From Geobacter sp. (GTDB lineage Bacteria > Desulfobacterota > Desulfuromonadia > Geobacterales > Pseudopelobacteraceae): DNA of 64,000 bases. The notes beneath the pieces are model-generated. The model worked only from the letters and a program-made list of their open reading frames with translations. It ran no database searches and was not told where the DNA came from. The stretch spans positions 62,001 through 126,000 of the forward strand of contig PJFB01000007.1 of NCBI GenBank assembly GCA_003574895.1, given 5' to 3'. A program made the translations under genes and the position numbers. Below, piece by piece: positions 8,686-16,757 of this stretch (its first letter is position 1; the number at the start of each line of letters is the position of its first letter).

Positions 8686-9891
8686 ATGAATCTCTACGAT
8701 CTTATCCTCGAAGCCCACGACCGCCTCAAAAAACGTGTTCGCAGGACAGAATTGATCTATTCCCATTATTATTCGGAAAAATTGGGGATGCCGCTTTATT
8801 TCAAGTGCGAAAATCTTCAGCGCACAGGTTCATTCAAGATCAGGGGTGCCCTCAATTTCATGACAGCCCAACCCAGGGAGGCCCTCCAAAAAGGAGTTAT
8901 TACGGCTTCGGCGGGCAATCATGCCCAGGGTGTTGCCTTTTCAGCGGATCTGCTGGGGATTAAAGCCACCATCTTCATGCCGGAAATCACGCCGCCGCAG
9001 AAAGTGCATTCCACCAGGGACTATGGAGCCGAGGTGGTGTTGACCGGCAGAAACTTTGATGAGGCATGCCAGGCTGCGTACGAGATGCAAAAGGCGAGCG
9101 GTGCCCTGTTCGTACACCCTTTTGATGATGATCTGGTCATGGCAGGGCAGGGAACAATTGCCCTGGAACTGCTGGATGAACTGCCGGATATGCAGAACCT
9201 GATCGTCCCGGTCGGAGGTGGCGGCCTGATTGCGGGTATTGCCGCCGCAATACGGGAGATGGCACCAAATGTGCGCATAATTGGCGTAGAATCCATGGCA
9301 GCCAGATCGATGTCACTCTCGTTTCAGGCGGGCAAACCTTGCGAATCAGCCGTTAACGTAACCCTGGCCGATGGCATAGCGGTAAAACGGCCCGGCAGCC
9401 GGACTCTGCCGGTGATTAAGAATTGGGTTGATGATATTGTGCTGGTTGAAGAGGAGGAAATCGCCCAATCCATTGTTTCGCTTCTGGAACGGACAAAATT
9501 GCTGGTCGAAGGGGCGGGAGCGGTTCCGCTGGCTGCCGTACTGCATAACAGAATTCCGGATCTGAGCGGGAAAACCGTCTGCCTGTTGTCCGGCGGCAAC
9601 ATCGATGTAAAGACCATTGCCTTGGTGGTCGAACGAGGACTTTTGGCAGCCGGGCGTTATCTGAAGATGACCATAGAGCTTGATGACCATCCCGGTGCCT
9701 TGGCAACTCTGGCTGCTGACATCGCCGCTACCCGGGCCAACATCTTTCACATAACCCACGACCGTCGTTCCAAATCACTTGCCATCGGCAGGACCGATGT
9801 GTCCCTGGAGCTGGAAACCCGCGGCTATGAGCATATAAAGGAGATCGTTGAATATCTGGAAGGCAAGGGATATATTCTCGAAGTTACCTGA
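8686..9891 (+). CDS. ilvA: Threonine ammonia-lyase with a C-terminal ACT domain
   Basis: A 401-residue PLP enzyme that deaminates threonine to 2-oxobutanoate, the first step towards isoleucine. The PLP lysine is in TGSFKIRGALN (about residue 53). SAGNHAQGVA and the glycine loop VGGGGLIAG bind substrate and phosphate. After about residue 325 a single ACT domain (LDDHPGALATLAADIA) replaces the two ACT-like domains of long IlvA. This short one-ACT type is found in many Geobacter-like genomes and may be less isoleucine-sensitive. ATG 8686 is preferred; GGGAG lies 12 nt upstream, a rather long spacing. A catabolic TdcB role cannot be excluded. Confidence 0.85.
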   Translation: MNLYDLILEAHDRLKKRVRRTELIYSHYYSEKLGMPLYFKCENLQRTGSFKIRGALNFMTAQPREALQKGVITASAGNHAQGVAFSADLLGIKATIFMPEITPPQKVHSTRDYGAEVVLTGRNFDEACQAAYEMQKASGALFVHPFDDDLVMAGQGTIALELLDELPDMQNLIVPVGGGGLIAGIAAAIREMAPNVRIIGVESMAARSMSLSFQAGKPCESAVNVTLADGIAVKRPGSRTLPVIKNWVDDIVLVEEEEIAQSIVSLLERTKLLVEGAGAVPLAAVLHNRIPDLSGKTVCLLSGGNIDVKTIALVVERGLLAAGRYLKMTIELDDHPGALATLAADIAATRANIFHITHDRRSKSLAIGRTDVSLELETRGYEHIKEIVEYLEGKGYILEVT

Positions 9892-9923
9892 GTTTACTGC
9901 AACTTATTGAACTTGTATCCATC

Positions 9924-11105
9924 TTAAAAAACCTTCCCGGCAAAACCGTTATACTCGTCAGCCGCACTGTCCATACTCTTGCCACTGATATCCTTGCCCA
10001 GGAACTTGAAGGTCAAGTTCGACGCATCGATTGTCCCGGTCCCGGTATCGTTTTGGTAGATTGAGAACATAACGGTCGCTTCCAGTTTCGTCGGATCATA
10101 AATCACGCGAACAGGCATGGTGGTTGCCGCCGCCCTGTCGGTTTCACGATAAAGACCGTCATCGTACAGCCCGCCCGCAGCACTCCCACTCTTGGATATC
10201 TTCCAATTGGTGATGTTGTTTACCGAAGCAACGTCCATCTCGGAATCAAACTTGAAGGTAATGCTGAACTCCTTACTGGAACCCGGCGTGACCAGGGAGG
10301 TATCGAGAGCCACCAACGGGACCGTCCCGAGATCGAAATTGAAAGAGCTCTTCTCCTTGACGACAGAAGCGATCTTGGGCTGCCGCAACGTTTCCTGAAG
10401 ATCAGTGACAAAGCCATCCGCCTGAGATGTATCAAGGGCCGTGAGAGAATCAATTTGTTGTTGCACCTTGTCGTTGTTTCCCTGTGCAGCATAAATATTG
10501 CCCAGTTCATACATAGCCGGGGCAAAATTCCTTTTCAGGCTTGTTGCCTTTGTAAGCTGGGTGATCGCCTCATTATATTTTCCCTGTTTACTTAGGGCCA
10601 ATCCCAGACCATAATAGGCATTGCCATCGTTGGGCGAAAGTCGGACAGTTTGCCGGAAAGACTTCTCTGCCTCCGCGTTTTTCCCCTGCTGTTGCTGTAA
10701 CAGCCCAAGCGTATAATACGGTAACGCATTAGCAGGATTCACCTGACTGGCTGTTTTTAGCTCTTTTTCGGCATCGGTATAATTTTTATCTTCGATATAA
10801 ATATTGGCAAGTTTGACATGGATGTCGTCCTGGGTGCGGTCCAATAGCAGCGAGTTGGAATAGGCCTTGATGGCTGCTTTCCTGTCGCCGGTTTTAAGAT
10901 CGGCCATGGCCAGGTAATTATAGGCATCAATATAATCAGGTTTCAACGCGGTCGCCTGTCTGAACGAGGCAGCAGCCTCCTTGTATTTGCCATTTTGATA
11001 CAGGGTCAGCCCATTGGACAATGCAGAGGAAGCAACACTGGCGCGAGTGGTCTGAATATCTGCCAGCGCCGAAAACATCTTCTCTGCCATGGTTTGTGTT
11101 TCCAT
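9924..11105 (-). CDS. TPR protein with a C-terminal Ig-like domain, probable flagellar-regulon member
   Basis: This 393-residue protein has six tetratricopeptide repeats (about residues 25-230), for example NGLTLYQNGKYKEAAASF and YYGLGLALSKQGKYNEAI. A C-terminal region (about 250-393) resembles a bacterial Ig-like (SbsA/Big_5) fold, with FSITFKFDSEMDVASVNN. No signal peptide is visible. ATG 11105 is chosen because AAGGAG stands about 8 nt upstream; an earlier ATG lacks a site. A sigma-28-like promoter lies 55 nt upstream, so the gene is probably expressed with flagellin about 8 kb away. TPR scaffolds commonly bind glycosyltransferases or secreted subunits. The exact role is unknown. Confidence 0.7.
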   Translation of the reverse strand: METQTMAEKMFSALADIQTTRASVASSALSNGLTLYQNGKYKEAAASFRQATALKPDYIDAYNYLAMADLKTGDRKAAIKAYSNSLLLDRTQDDIHVKLANIYIEDKNYTDAEKELKTASQVNPANALPYYTLGLLQQQQGKNAEAEKSFRQTVRLSPNDGNAYYGLGLALSKQGKYNEAITQLTKATSLKRNFAPAMYELGNIYAAQGNNDKVQQQIDSLTALDTSQADGFVTDLQETLRQPKIASVVKEKSSFNFDLGTVPLVALDTSLVTPGSSKEFSITFKFDSEMDVASVNNITNWKISKSGSAAGGLYDDGLYRETDRAAATTMPVRVIYDPTKLEATVMFSIYQNDTGTGTIDASNLTFKFLGKDISGKSMDSAADEYNGFAGKVF

Positions 11106-11159
11106 ATCCTGCTCCTTGTTTAAGCAACATGATTCCATTATATCGAAGTTGCAATATTC

Positions 11160-11187
11160 ATATCGGCATTTTCGATTAAAAACTTTA
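11160..11187 (-). promoter_or_regulatory. Sigma-28 (FliA)-type promoter of the TPR/Ig-like gene
   Basis: On the minus strand TAAAGTTT (11180-11187) is followed after 12 nt by GCCGATAT (11160-11167). The consensus is TAAAGTTT-N11-GCCGATAA, so both boxes are near-perfect and the spacer is one longer. Its agreement with the flagellin promoter box makes chance unlikely. Confidence 0.65.
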
Positions 11188-11231
11188 TTTGAATTCTATC
11201 AGGACCCGGACACATTTGACAACCTGGAGTT

Positions 11232-14051
11232 GTGTTGATTTCAAAATCGCAGACATTAATCGCAGAGACTGAAGATGGATTTACAAGGGGATTGCGCCTG
11301 CAACAGTCCGGACGGACAGTTGAGGCGCTGCAATGTTACCAAAGCCTCCTTGAAATCAGGCCGTCCGACATCAATGTATTGATAAACACGGCAGCGGCAC
11401 TGCATGATCTCGAACGCTATCACGAGGCATTGGACATATACAACCACGCTATTGAGATCGCACCCGCTTCCGGCATACTGCACCACAACAGGGGCAACAC
11501 CCTTCTGGCCATGGATCTGCTGCACGAGGCCGTTGCAAGTTACAGTCGCGCCGCCGACCTGTTGCCTGCCAGCGCTGAACCGCTGGTACCAATGGGGACC
11601 GCCCTGGAGCGCCTTGGCAGATATAAAGAGGCCATGGAAGCCTACCAAAAGGCGCTGCTGCGAGTCCCAGATTGTGCAGAAGCCCACTGGAACATGGCAC
11701 TTCTGAAGTTGCTGAACGGAAACTATGCTGAGGGCTGGAAAGGCTTTGAATGGCGCTGGCTCAAAAAAGGCTTTACCAGTATCCGACCGGCTTTGTCGCA
11801 GCCAGAATGGGACGGTTCACCGCTGCAAGGTAAGACTATTCTTGTCTATGCCGAACAGGGGTTGGGTGACGCCATCCAGTTTGCCAGATTTCTTCCCCTA
11901 CTGTCTAAAATGGGTGCCCGCATTATCCTTAAAGCCCCGCAAGTGCTGCATGCCCTGTTTCGACAACTTCCCTCCATAATCCAGCTCATCGACACAGAAC
12001 AACCCCTGCCGTTTGATACCCACATCGCACTTCTCAGCCTGCCGCTGCTATTGGGAATAAGGCTCCACAATATCACGAACCGAATCCCCTATCTGGAACC
12101 TCCGGAAGCTTACCGGAAAAAATGGCAGGGGGCTGTTCCGAAAGATGGCGCCTTGAACGTCGGTATTGCCTGGCAGGGACGAAAAAGACCCGATCCGTCC
12201 CGCAGCTGCCCGAGCGAGCAACTCTCTGTTTTGGCCAACAGCAAAGATGTCCGCTTCTTTTCGCTCCAACTCTCTGAAAACGGGACGCAGCCCGTCATGC
12301 CTGTCGGCGTCCCGATCATGGACCTGACAGCGGACATAGCGGATTTCTGCGATACAGCAGCCCTTATGGAACAGCTGGATCTGGTGATCGCTATCGATAC
12401 ATCAGTTGCCCATCTTGCCGGTTCCCTTGCCCTACCTACCTGGCTGCTGCTCCCCTTTGCCCCTGACTGGCGCTGGATGCTGAGACGGGATGACTCCCCT
12501 TGGTATCCCTCCATGCGGATTTTCCGCCAACCCAATGCCGGTGACTGGGGCGATGTTCTGAGCCGGGTGCAGCAGGCTTTGCATTCCCCCCCAAATACAC
12601 ATGTACCAGATGCTACAAAGCGCTATCGTCAACAGGCGCTCGATTATTATCAGCTCGGTGCCATTGAGAAATCCGAAGAGATGTTCCGAACCGCACGGGA
12701 ATCAGACAAATGGAATCGGACGGTGGCAGAGGAAATGGCGCTGCTGCTGAACGAACAGGGGCGTTTCCACGAGTCCATAGGGCTTATTTCCAGGCAGCTG
12801 AGTGGTGCCCCTGGCGACCCATGTCTCAGCCGTTTGCTTGGCGAATCATACCAGAACGCGGACCACCCCTACAGGGCCTATCTGTACTATCAACGCGCCG
12901 TTCGGGCCTTCCCCGACGACCCGTTGCTGCATATGAATCTGGGCATTGTCTGCGATGCAATGAATCAGCCCCTTGAAGCCCTGAAGTGTTTGGCGCGGGC
13001 TCGCGAACTGGCACCTGATGCGCCGCAGATATTGTTGAATCTCGGCGGTGTGCTGCAGGGTATGAATCTGCTGGATGATGCGGCCAGCTGTTTGCGCGAA
13101 GCATTGCGCCTTGACCCCGGATATGCAGGAGCAACATGGAATCTTGCTCAGATACTGCTCCTGAAGGAAAGTTATTCGGAAGGATTCAGCCTGTTCGACG
13201 CCCGTTTCCACAAGCGCGATCCTGTGCCCCAGTCTCCTTTGACATTGCCTTTCTGGTCAGGAGAACCTCTGGAAGGCCGCACAATAGCAGTCACAACCGA
13301 ACAGGCCTTTGGTGATGCGATCCAGTTTTGCAGATATGCACCACTGTTGTCCGCAATGGGCGCCAGGGTCGTCATACTGAACCACTTGCAACCATTGCAG
13401 AGCCTTCTTGAATCAGTTCCCGGCGTCGCTGCGGTAGTATCGCGGCCGGATCAGGTTGTTGCAGACCTCCAAGTCCCGATGCTCTCACTGCCTCATCTGT
13501 GTCGGACAGGGACAGACAACATACCGGACCGGGTCCCGTATCTGGCCCCATCCCACGAAAAAACAGCCGAGTGGAGCAGCAGGATCCCGCTGGGGGGAAA
13601 GTTGCGCATCGGCATTGTCTGGGCCGGACGGCAATTGCCGGACCCGAGAAGAAGCGCTGCTCTGGATGACTTTATACCAGTGGCGCAACTGCCCGGTATA
13701 CAACTGGTTTCCCTGCAACTCGGCCCTGGGGCGGATGAACTTGCTGCGCGCCAGGCAGCCATGAATATCCTGGATCTGACCCCAAAAATCAGAACTTTTG
13801 AGGACACTGCCGGACTGATTGCAAACCTGGACTTGATCATTTCCGTGGATACAGCCGTGGCGCATCTGGCAGGCGCAATGGGTAAGCCGGTCTGGCTGTT
13901 GCTTCCCTTTGCCCCTGATTGGCGCTGGCTGCTTGGACGGAACGACTCTCCGTGGTATCCGACCATGAGGATTTTCCGGCAAGAGGTGCCAGGCGAGTGG
14001 AGTACGGTAATCTGTAGCGTTGTGGCTGGGTTATCGTGTCTTGCGGTGTGA
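11232..14051 (+). CDS. Duplicated TPR-glycosyltransferase (GT9/heptosyltransferase-like) protein
   Basis: A 939-residue cytoplasmic protein built as two copies of a TPR-GT9 unit. TPRs occupy about residues 10-150 and 455-660. GT9-like catalytic halves lie at about 195-430 and 680-930. Each copy has a GDAIQF loop (AEQGLGDAIQFARFLP; TEQAFGDAIQFCRYAP) and a nucleotide-sugar motif (IDTSVAHLAG; VDTAVAHLAG) followed by LLPFAPDWRW. Equivalent codons are 1452 nt apart, so an internal duplication is clear. GT9 enzymes transfer ADP-heptose or related sugars; TPR-linked forms often act on proteins. The start is uncertain: GTG 11232 is only 3 nt after GGAG, and the next codon, TTG 11235, may be used. It lies beside flagellar genes, so flagellin may be a target. 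Confidence 0.8.
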   Translation: MLISKSQTLIAETEDGFTRGLRLQQSGRTVEALQCYQSLLEIRPSDINVLINTAAALHDLERYHEALDIYNHAIEIAPASGILHHNRGNTLLAMDLLHEAVASYSRAADLLPASAEPLVPMGTALERLGRYKEAMEAYQKALLRVPDCAEAHWNMALLKLLNGNYAEGWKGFEWRWLKKGFTSIRPALSQPEWDGSPLQGKTILVYAEQGLGDAIQFARFLPLLSKMGARIILKAPQVLHALFRQLPSIIQLIDTEQPLPFDTHIALLSLPLLLGIRLHNITNRIPYLEPPEAYRKKWQGAVPKDGALNVGIAWQGRKRPDPSRSCPSEQLSVLANSKDVRFFSLQLSENGTQPVMPVGVPIMDLTADIADFCDTAALMEQLDLVIAIDTSVAHLAGSLALPTWLLLPFAPDWRWMLRRDDSPWYPSMRIFRQPNAGDWGDVLSRVQQALHSPPNTHVPDATKRYRQQALDYYQLGAIEKSEEMFRTARESDKWNRTVAEEMALLLNEQGRFHESIGLISRQLSGAPGDPCLSRLLGESYQNADHPYRAYLYYQRAVRAFPDDPLLHMNLGIVCDAMNQPLEALKCLARARELAPDAPQILLNLGGVLQGMNLLDDAASCLREALRLDPGYAGATWNLAQILLLKESYSEGFSLFDARFHKRDPVPQSPLTLPFWSGEPLEGRTIAVTTEQAFGDAIQFCRYAPLLSAMGARVVILNHLQPLQSLLESVPGVAAVVSRPDQVVADLQVPMLSLPHLCRTGTDNIPDRVPYLAPSHEKTAEWSSRIPLGGKLRIGIVWAGRQLPDPRRSAALDDFIPVAQLPGIQLVSLQLGPGADELAARQAAMNILDLTPKIRTFEDTAGLIANLDLIISVDTAVAHLAGAMGKPVWLLLPFAPDWRWLLGRNDSPWYPTMRIFRQEVPGEWSTVICSVVAGLSCLAV

Positions 14052-14056
14052 TGGCA

Positions 14057-15979
14057 TTATAAATCAACGGTGATTATTTCTACGCTATTCAGATTGCCAA
14101 GCAGCGAAAGCCTGTCCGGCGCAAACAAGCGGCCATTCTCTCCCTCAAGTCCATTCTGGACAAAAATCCTGGGTTTCAGAGCACCCCCCATGAAGGTCTG
14201 CTCCATTGCAATTGCCACTGTTGCGGGGGTTATCTCCCTTATGCAGTGCCAACGGTCATGGGGACATTGCCAGTTGCACTCATAGCACTCAAGGGGAAGG
14301 CAGACCAGCGAAGTCAACGGCGAATACGGGAAGAACCTTCCAAAATGCCCCCCCCACATAACCACAAGGTTCCTTGCACCAACGGCACAAGCCAGATGTG
14401 CGGTTCCGGTATCCGCACTTACCAGCATGCGGCATCGGCGCAGGATCTCGGCTGACTGCCGCAAGGTGGTCAATCCGCAGAGATTGAGATGGGGGCCGCC
14501 GATCTTATTCAGGACTGCCTGGCTGGCGGCAAAATCATCGCGCCCCCCCAAGGCAATCAAGGTTATAGACTCTTGTTGGCACAAGTTACCAAGCGCTTCG
14601 GCATAATATGGATACATCTTGTTGCTGTGACTGCCGTTGATACAGATAGCCACTGTAGATTCTTTCTTCAAGGCATGCTGCCTGAAAAAGTTGTTCGCCA
14701 ATTTCCCGTCAGCAGGAATCGTCCATAGACTTGGAGTCAATTCTGCCGAGTCCATGCCCAAGGCAACCAGATAATCCCGGAGCCGGTCACATTCACGCCG
14801 GCTATAACTGGAAATATCGATCAAGCGGGTATAACAGCCGTCATTAAGACGCTTAACCTCGGGTGATATCTCGCAGTTATCACCACTAAAGGCTATCCGT
14901 TCACGGGCAAAACTGCCTATGGCAAAAATATCCGTCAGCATATCGCGTGAATATTGCGTCACCAGCGTCAGATCGAACGATAACGATTGAAGATGTGCAA
15001 GCAAATCGTCGCGATACGAATCATCCTGACACGCTCTGTCAAAGTCGAAAGCAAGGACCTTGGATACAAAAGGACAGGTTTCATATAATTCTGAAATATG
15101 TTGCCGGCATAATACCGTGATACGGGCGCCGGGGTATAACCCGGTAACTGCGGGTAGCATGGAGGAAGCCAAAACATTGTCGCCAATGGCATCGGTACGA
15201 ATAAAGAGGATATCCGCTACAGAGCTCTTTTTTCTGGCAACCACAAACATGTCATCACGAAAATAACCCGGGAAAATTTCAGCGGCGTACAAACCGCAAC
15301 GATCAAGCAAAGCAGTGAGATTGGACTCATCATAAAGATACAAGTGTTCTTCCGGCTTGAACTGTGACCACCCTCCATCCTCTCCGCGATAACAGGGGGT
15401 CTGGAGAATGAGCACGCCATCATCTGCCAGCAGGCCGGCAACCACCTTCAAGGCCCTAATTGGGTCGGGAAAATGTTCTACAACGTCAAACATGCATATG
15501 GCACCAAAGGAAACAAACGGGAGCTGTACATCGGGAAAAAGGCCACTATGCACATGTTCAAGCTGGAAACGCTGCCGGGCAAAGGCACAGGTTTCCTCGT
15601 CCACTTCAACCCCGACAACCTCCCCTATGCCATGTTCTCTGCAGTAATCAAGAAAGCCGCCGTGGGAACAGCCAACCTCCAGTAGTCTCGTAGGTAAACA
15701 GCCCGAGAGACTCAGCAGATTGAACCAGAACGGTATCCGGTCCTGCCTGTCATTGCGGGACCGCTGTGAAATATCGGGAAATCCGCCTACTTTCTTCTGA
15801 TAGTCATGCCAGTAACCACCAAGCGAATAAAAATCCTTTAGACTCGCAGTCGATACCTCGTATTGCGACACGAATGTCCCGCAGGACATGCAACGGGCAT
15901 ACATGGAATTGGGGGAGTTGTCTAGACTGCCGCCACACCAGCAATGGCGGGTATATGTTGCGGGGATGCGGTTGTTCAT
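14057..15979 (-). CDS. Zinc-finger / SAM methyltransferase / GT9-like glycosyltransferase fusion
   Basis: This 640-residue protein has three parts. Residues 12-35 hold a four-cysteine finger (CWCGG...CMSCGT) like that of sugar C-methyltransferases. About 95-240 is a class I methyltransferase with the SAM motif LLEVGCSHGGF and FDVVEHFPDP. About 250-590 is a GT9-type domain with IRTDAIGDNVLAS and SADTGTAHLA, which binds the nucleotide sugar. It probably methylates and transfers sugar units in the neighbouring glycosylation system. ATG 15979 is chosen because earlier starts would overlap the upstream methyltransferase gene by many codons; its ribosome site is weak. The gene is convergent with the duplicated GT9 gene, 5 nt apart. 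Confidence 0.75.
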   Translation of the reverse strand: MNNRIPATYTRHCWCGGSLDNSPNSMYARCMSCGTFVSQYEVSTASLKDFYSLGGYWHDYQKKVGGFPDISQRSRNDRQDRIPFWFNLLSLSGCLPTRLLEVGCSHGGFLDYCREHGIGEVVGVEVDEETCAFARQRFQLEHVHSGLFPDVQLPFVSFGAICMFDVVEHFPDPIRALKVVAGLLADDGVLILQTPCYRGEDGGWSQFKPEEHLYLYDESNLTALLDRCGLYAAEIFPGYFRDDMFVVARKKSSVADILFIRTDAIGDNVLASSMLPAVTGLYPGARITVLCRQHISELYETCPFVSKVLAFDFDRACQDDSYRDDLLAHLQSLSFDLTLVTQYSRDMLTDIFAIGSFARERIAFSGDNCEISPEVKRLNDGCYTRLIDISSYSRRECDRLRDYLVALGMDSAELTPSLWTIPADGKLANNFFRQHALKKESTVAICINGSHSNKMYPYYAEALGNLCQQESITLIALGGRDDFAASQAVLNKIGGPHLNLCGLTTLRQSAEILRRCRMLVSADTGTAHLACAVGARNLVVMWGGHFGRFFPYSPLTSLVCLPLECYECNWQCPHDRWHCIREITPATVAIAMEQTFMGGALKPRIFVQNGLEGENGRLFAPDRLSLLGNLNSVEIITVDL

Positions 15980-16013
15980 GGTGTTAAACCGGGGACTATC
16001 ATGGCTGCACGTA

Positions 16014-16757
16014 TCAGGCCTTTCTCTTCTTGCCCTTAACAAATCCCCGGCACATGCTGATATGGTTTGGCTGATCCGTAAGCTTCCACCCACTTACTTC
16101 TTCAAAACCTGCCGCACGAACCATTTGCATCAGACAGGCCAGGCTCGGTACCCACCAGTTCGAATTGTTGCCTCCATACTGGTTTTCCGGGTAGAACTCC
16201 ATAACCGTTTCGCCGGGATATCCTTTTCCCAACCCGCCTCTGTAGGGACTGAAGTCATCAAGGATGGCCGACTCCACGTAGATTTCATCACGGCAAATGG
16301 CTGATAGGCGGTCCAGGGCCAGCAACGGGTGACGCAGATGATATAACGTGCCGAAGAAAAAAACCGTATCGAAGAGACCGAATGTCTCCGGCCTGATATC
16401 ATAAACCGACATGTCAAAACGGGAGCAGCGGAACTGATCGTACCCAAGGGCCTCCCGGCACAGGTCAAAGGTTTGCCACGCCTTTCTCTGCGCCGGTTCC
16501 AGCGCTCCCAGATAATCCGAGAAATCATCAATTGCCACGGCCTGTGCCGCTCCCCGTTTCAAGGCCTCGAAGGTCCAGTAACCGTCCCAGGCACCAACAT
16601 CAAGCACGCGCCTGTCAAGCAAAGAGTCTGGAATACCATATGCAGCAGCATTGATCGGTGCATAGCCAGGCGTCACAATGCCATATGGCAATTCAACCTT
16701 GTGATACCAGAACGGGAATTCGGCAACAGCCCTTCGCAGGCTTTCCTGGTCTATCAT
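16014..16757 (-). CDS. Class I SAM-dependent methyltransferase (CmoB/DUF1698-like)
   Basis: A 247-residue methyltransferase. WYHKVELPYGIVTPGY at residues 16-31 and VLDVGAWDGYWTFEAL (motif I, about 50-65) resemble the CmoB/DUF1698 family. FDTVFFFGTLYHLRHPLLAL is the post-motif that positions SAM. CmoB itself uses carboxy-SAM on tRNA, but this short form beside glycosyltransferases more likely methylates a sugar. The ATG at 16757 overlaps the upstream stop by one base (TAATG) and has GGAGGAG 7 nt before it, so coupling to the GT41 gene is clear. Confidence 0.75.
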   Translation of the reverse strand: MIDQESLRRAVAEFPFWYHKVELPYGIVTPGYAPINAAAYGIPDSLLDRRVLDVGAWDGYWTFEALKRGAAQAVAIDDFSDYLGALEPAQRKAWQTFDLCREALGYDQFRCSRFDMSVYDIRPETFGLFDTVFFFGTLYHLRHPLLALDRLSAICRDEIYVESAILDDFSPYRGGLGKGYPGETVMEFYPENQYGGNNSNWWVPSLACLMQMVRAAGFEEVSGWKLTDQPNHISMCRGFVKGKKRKA

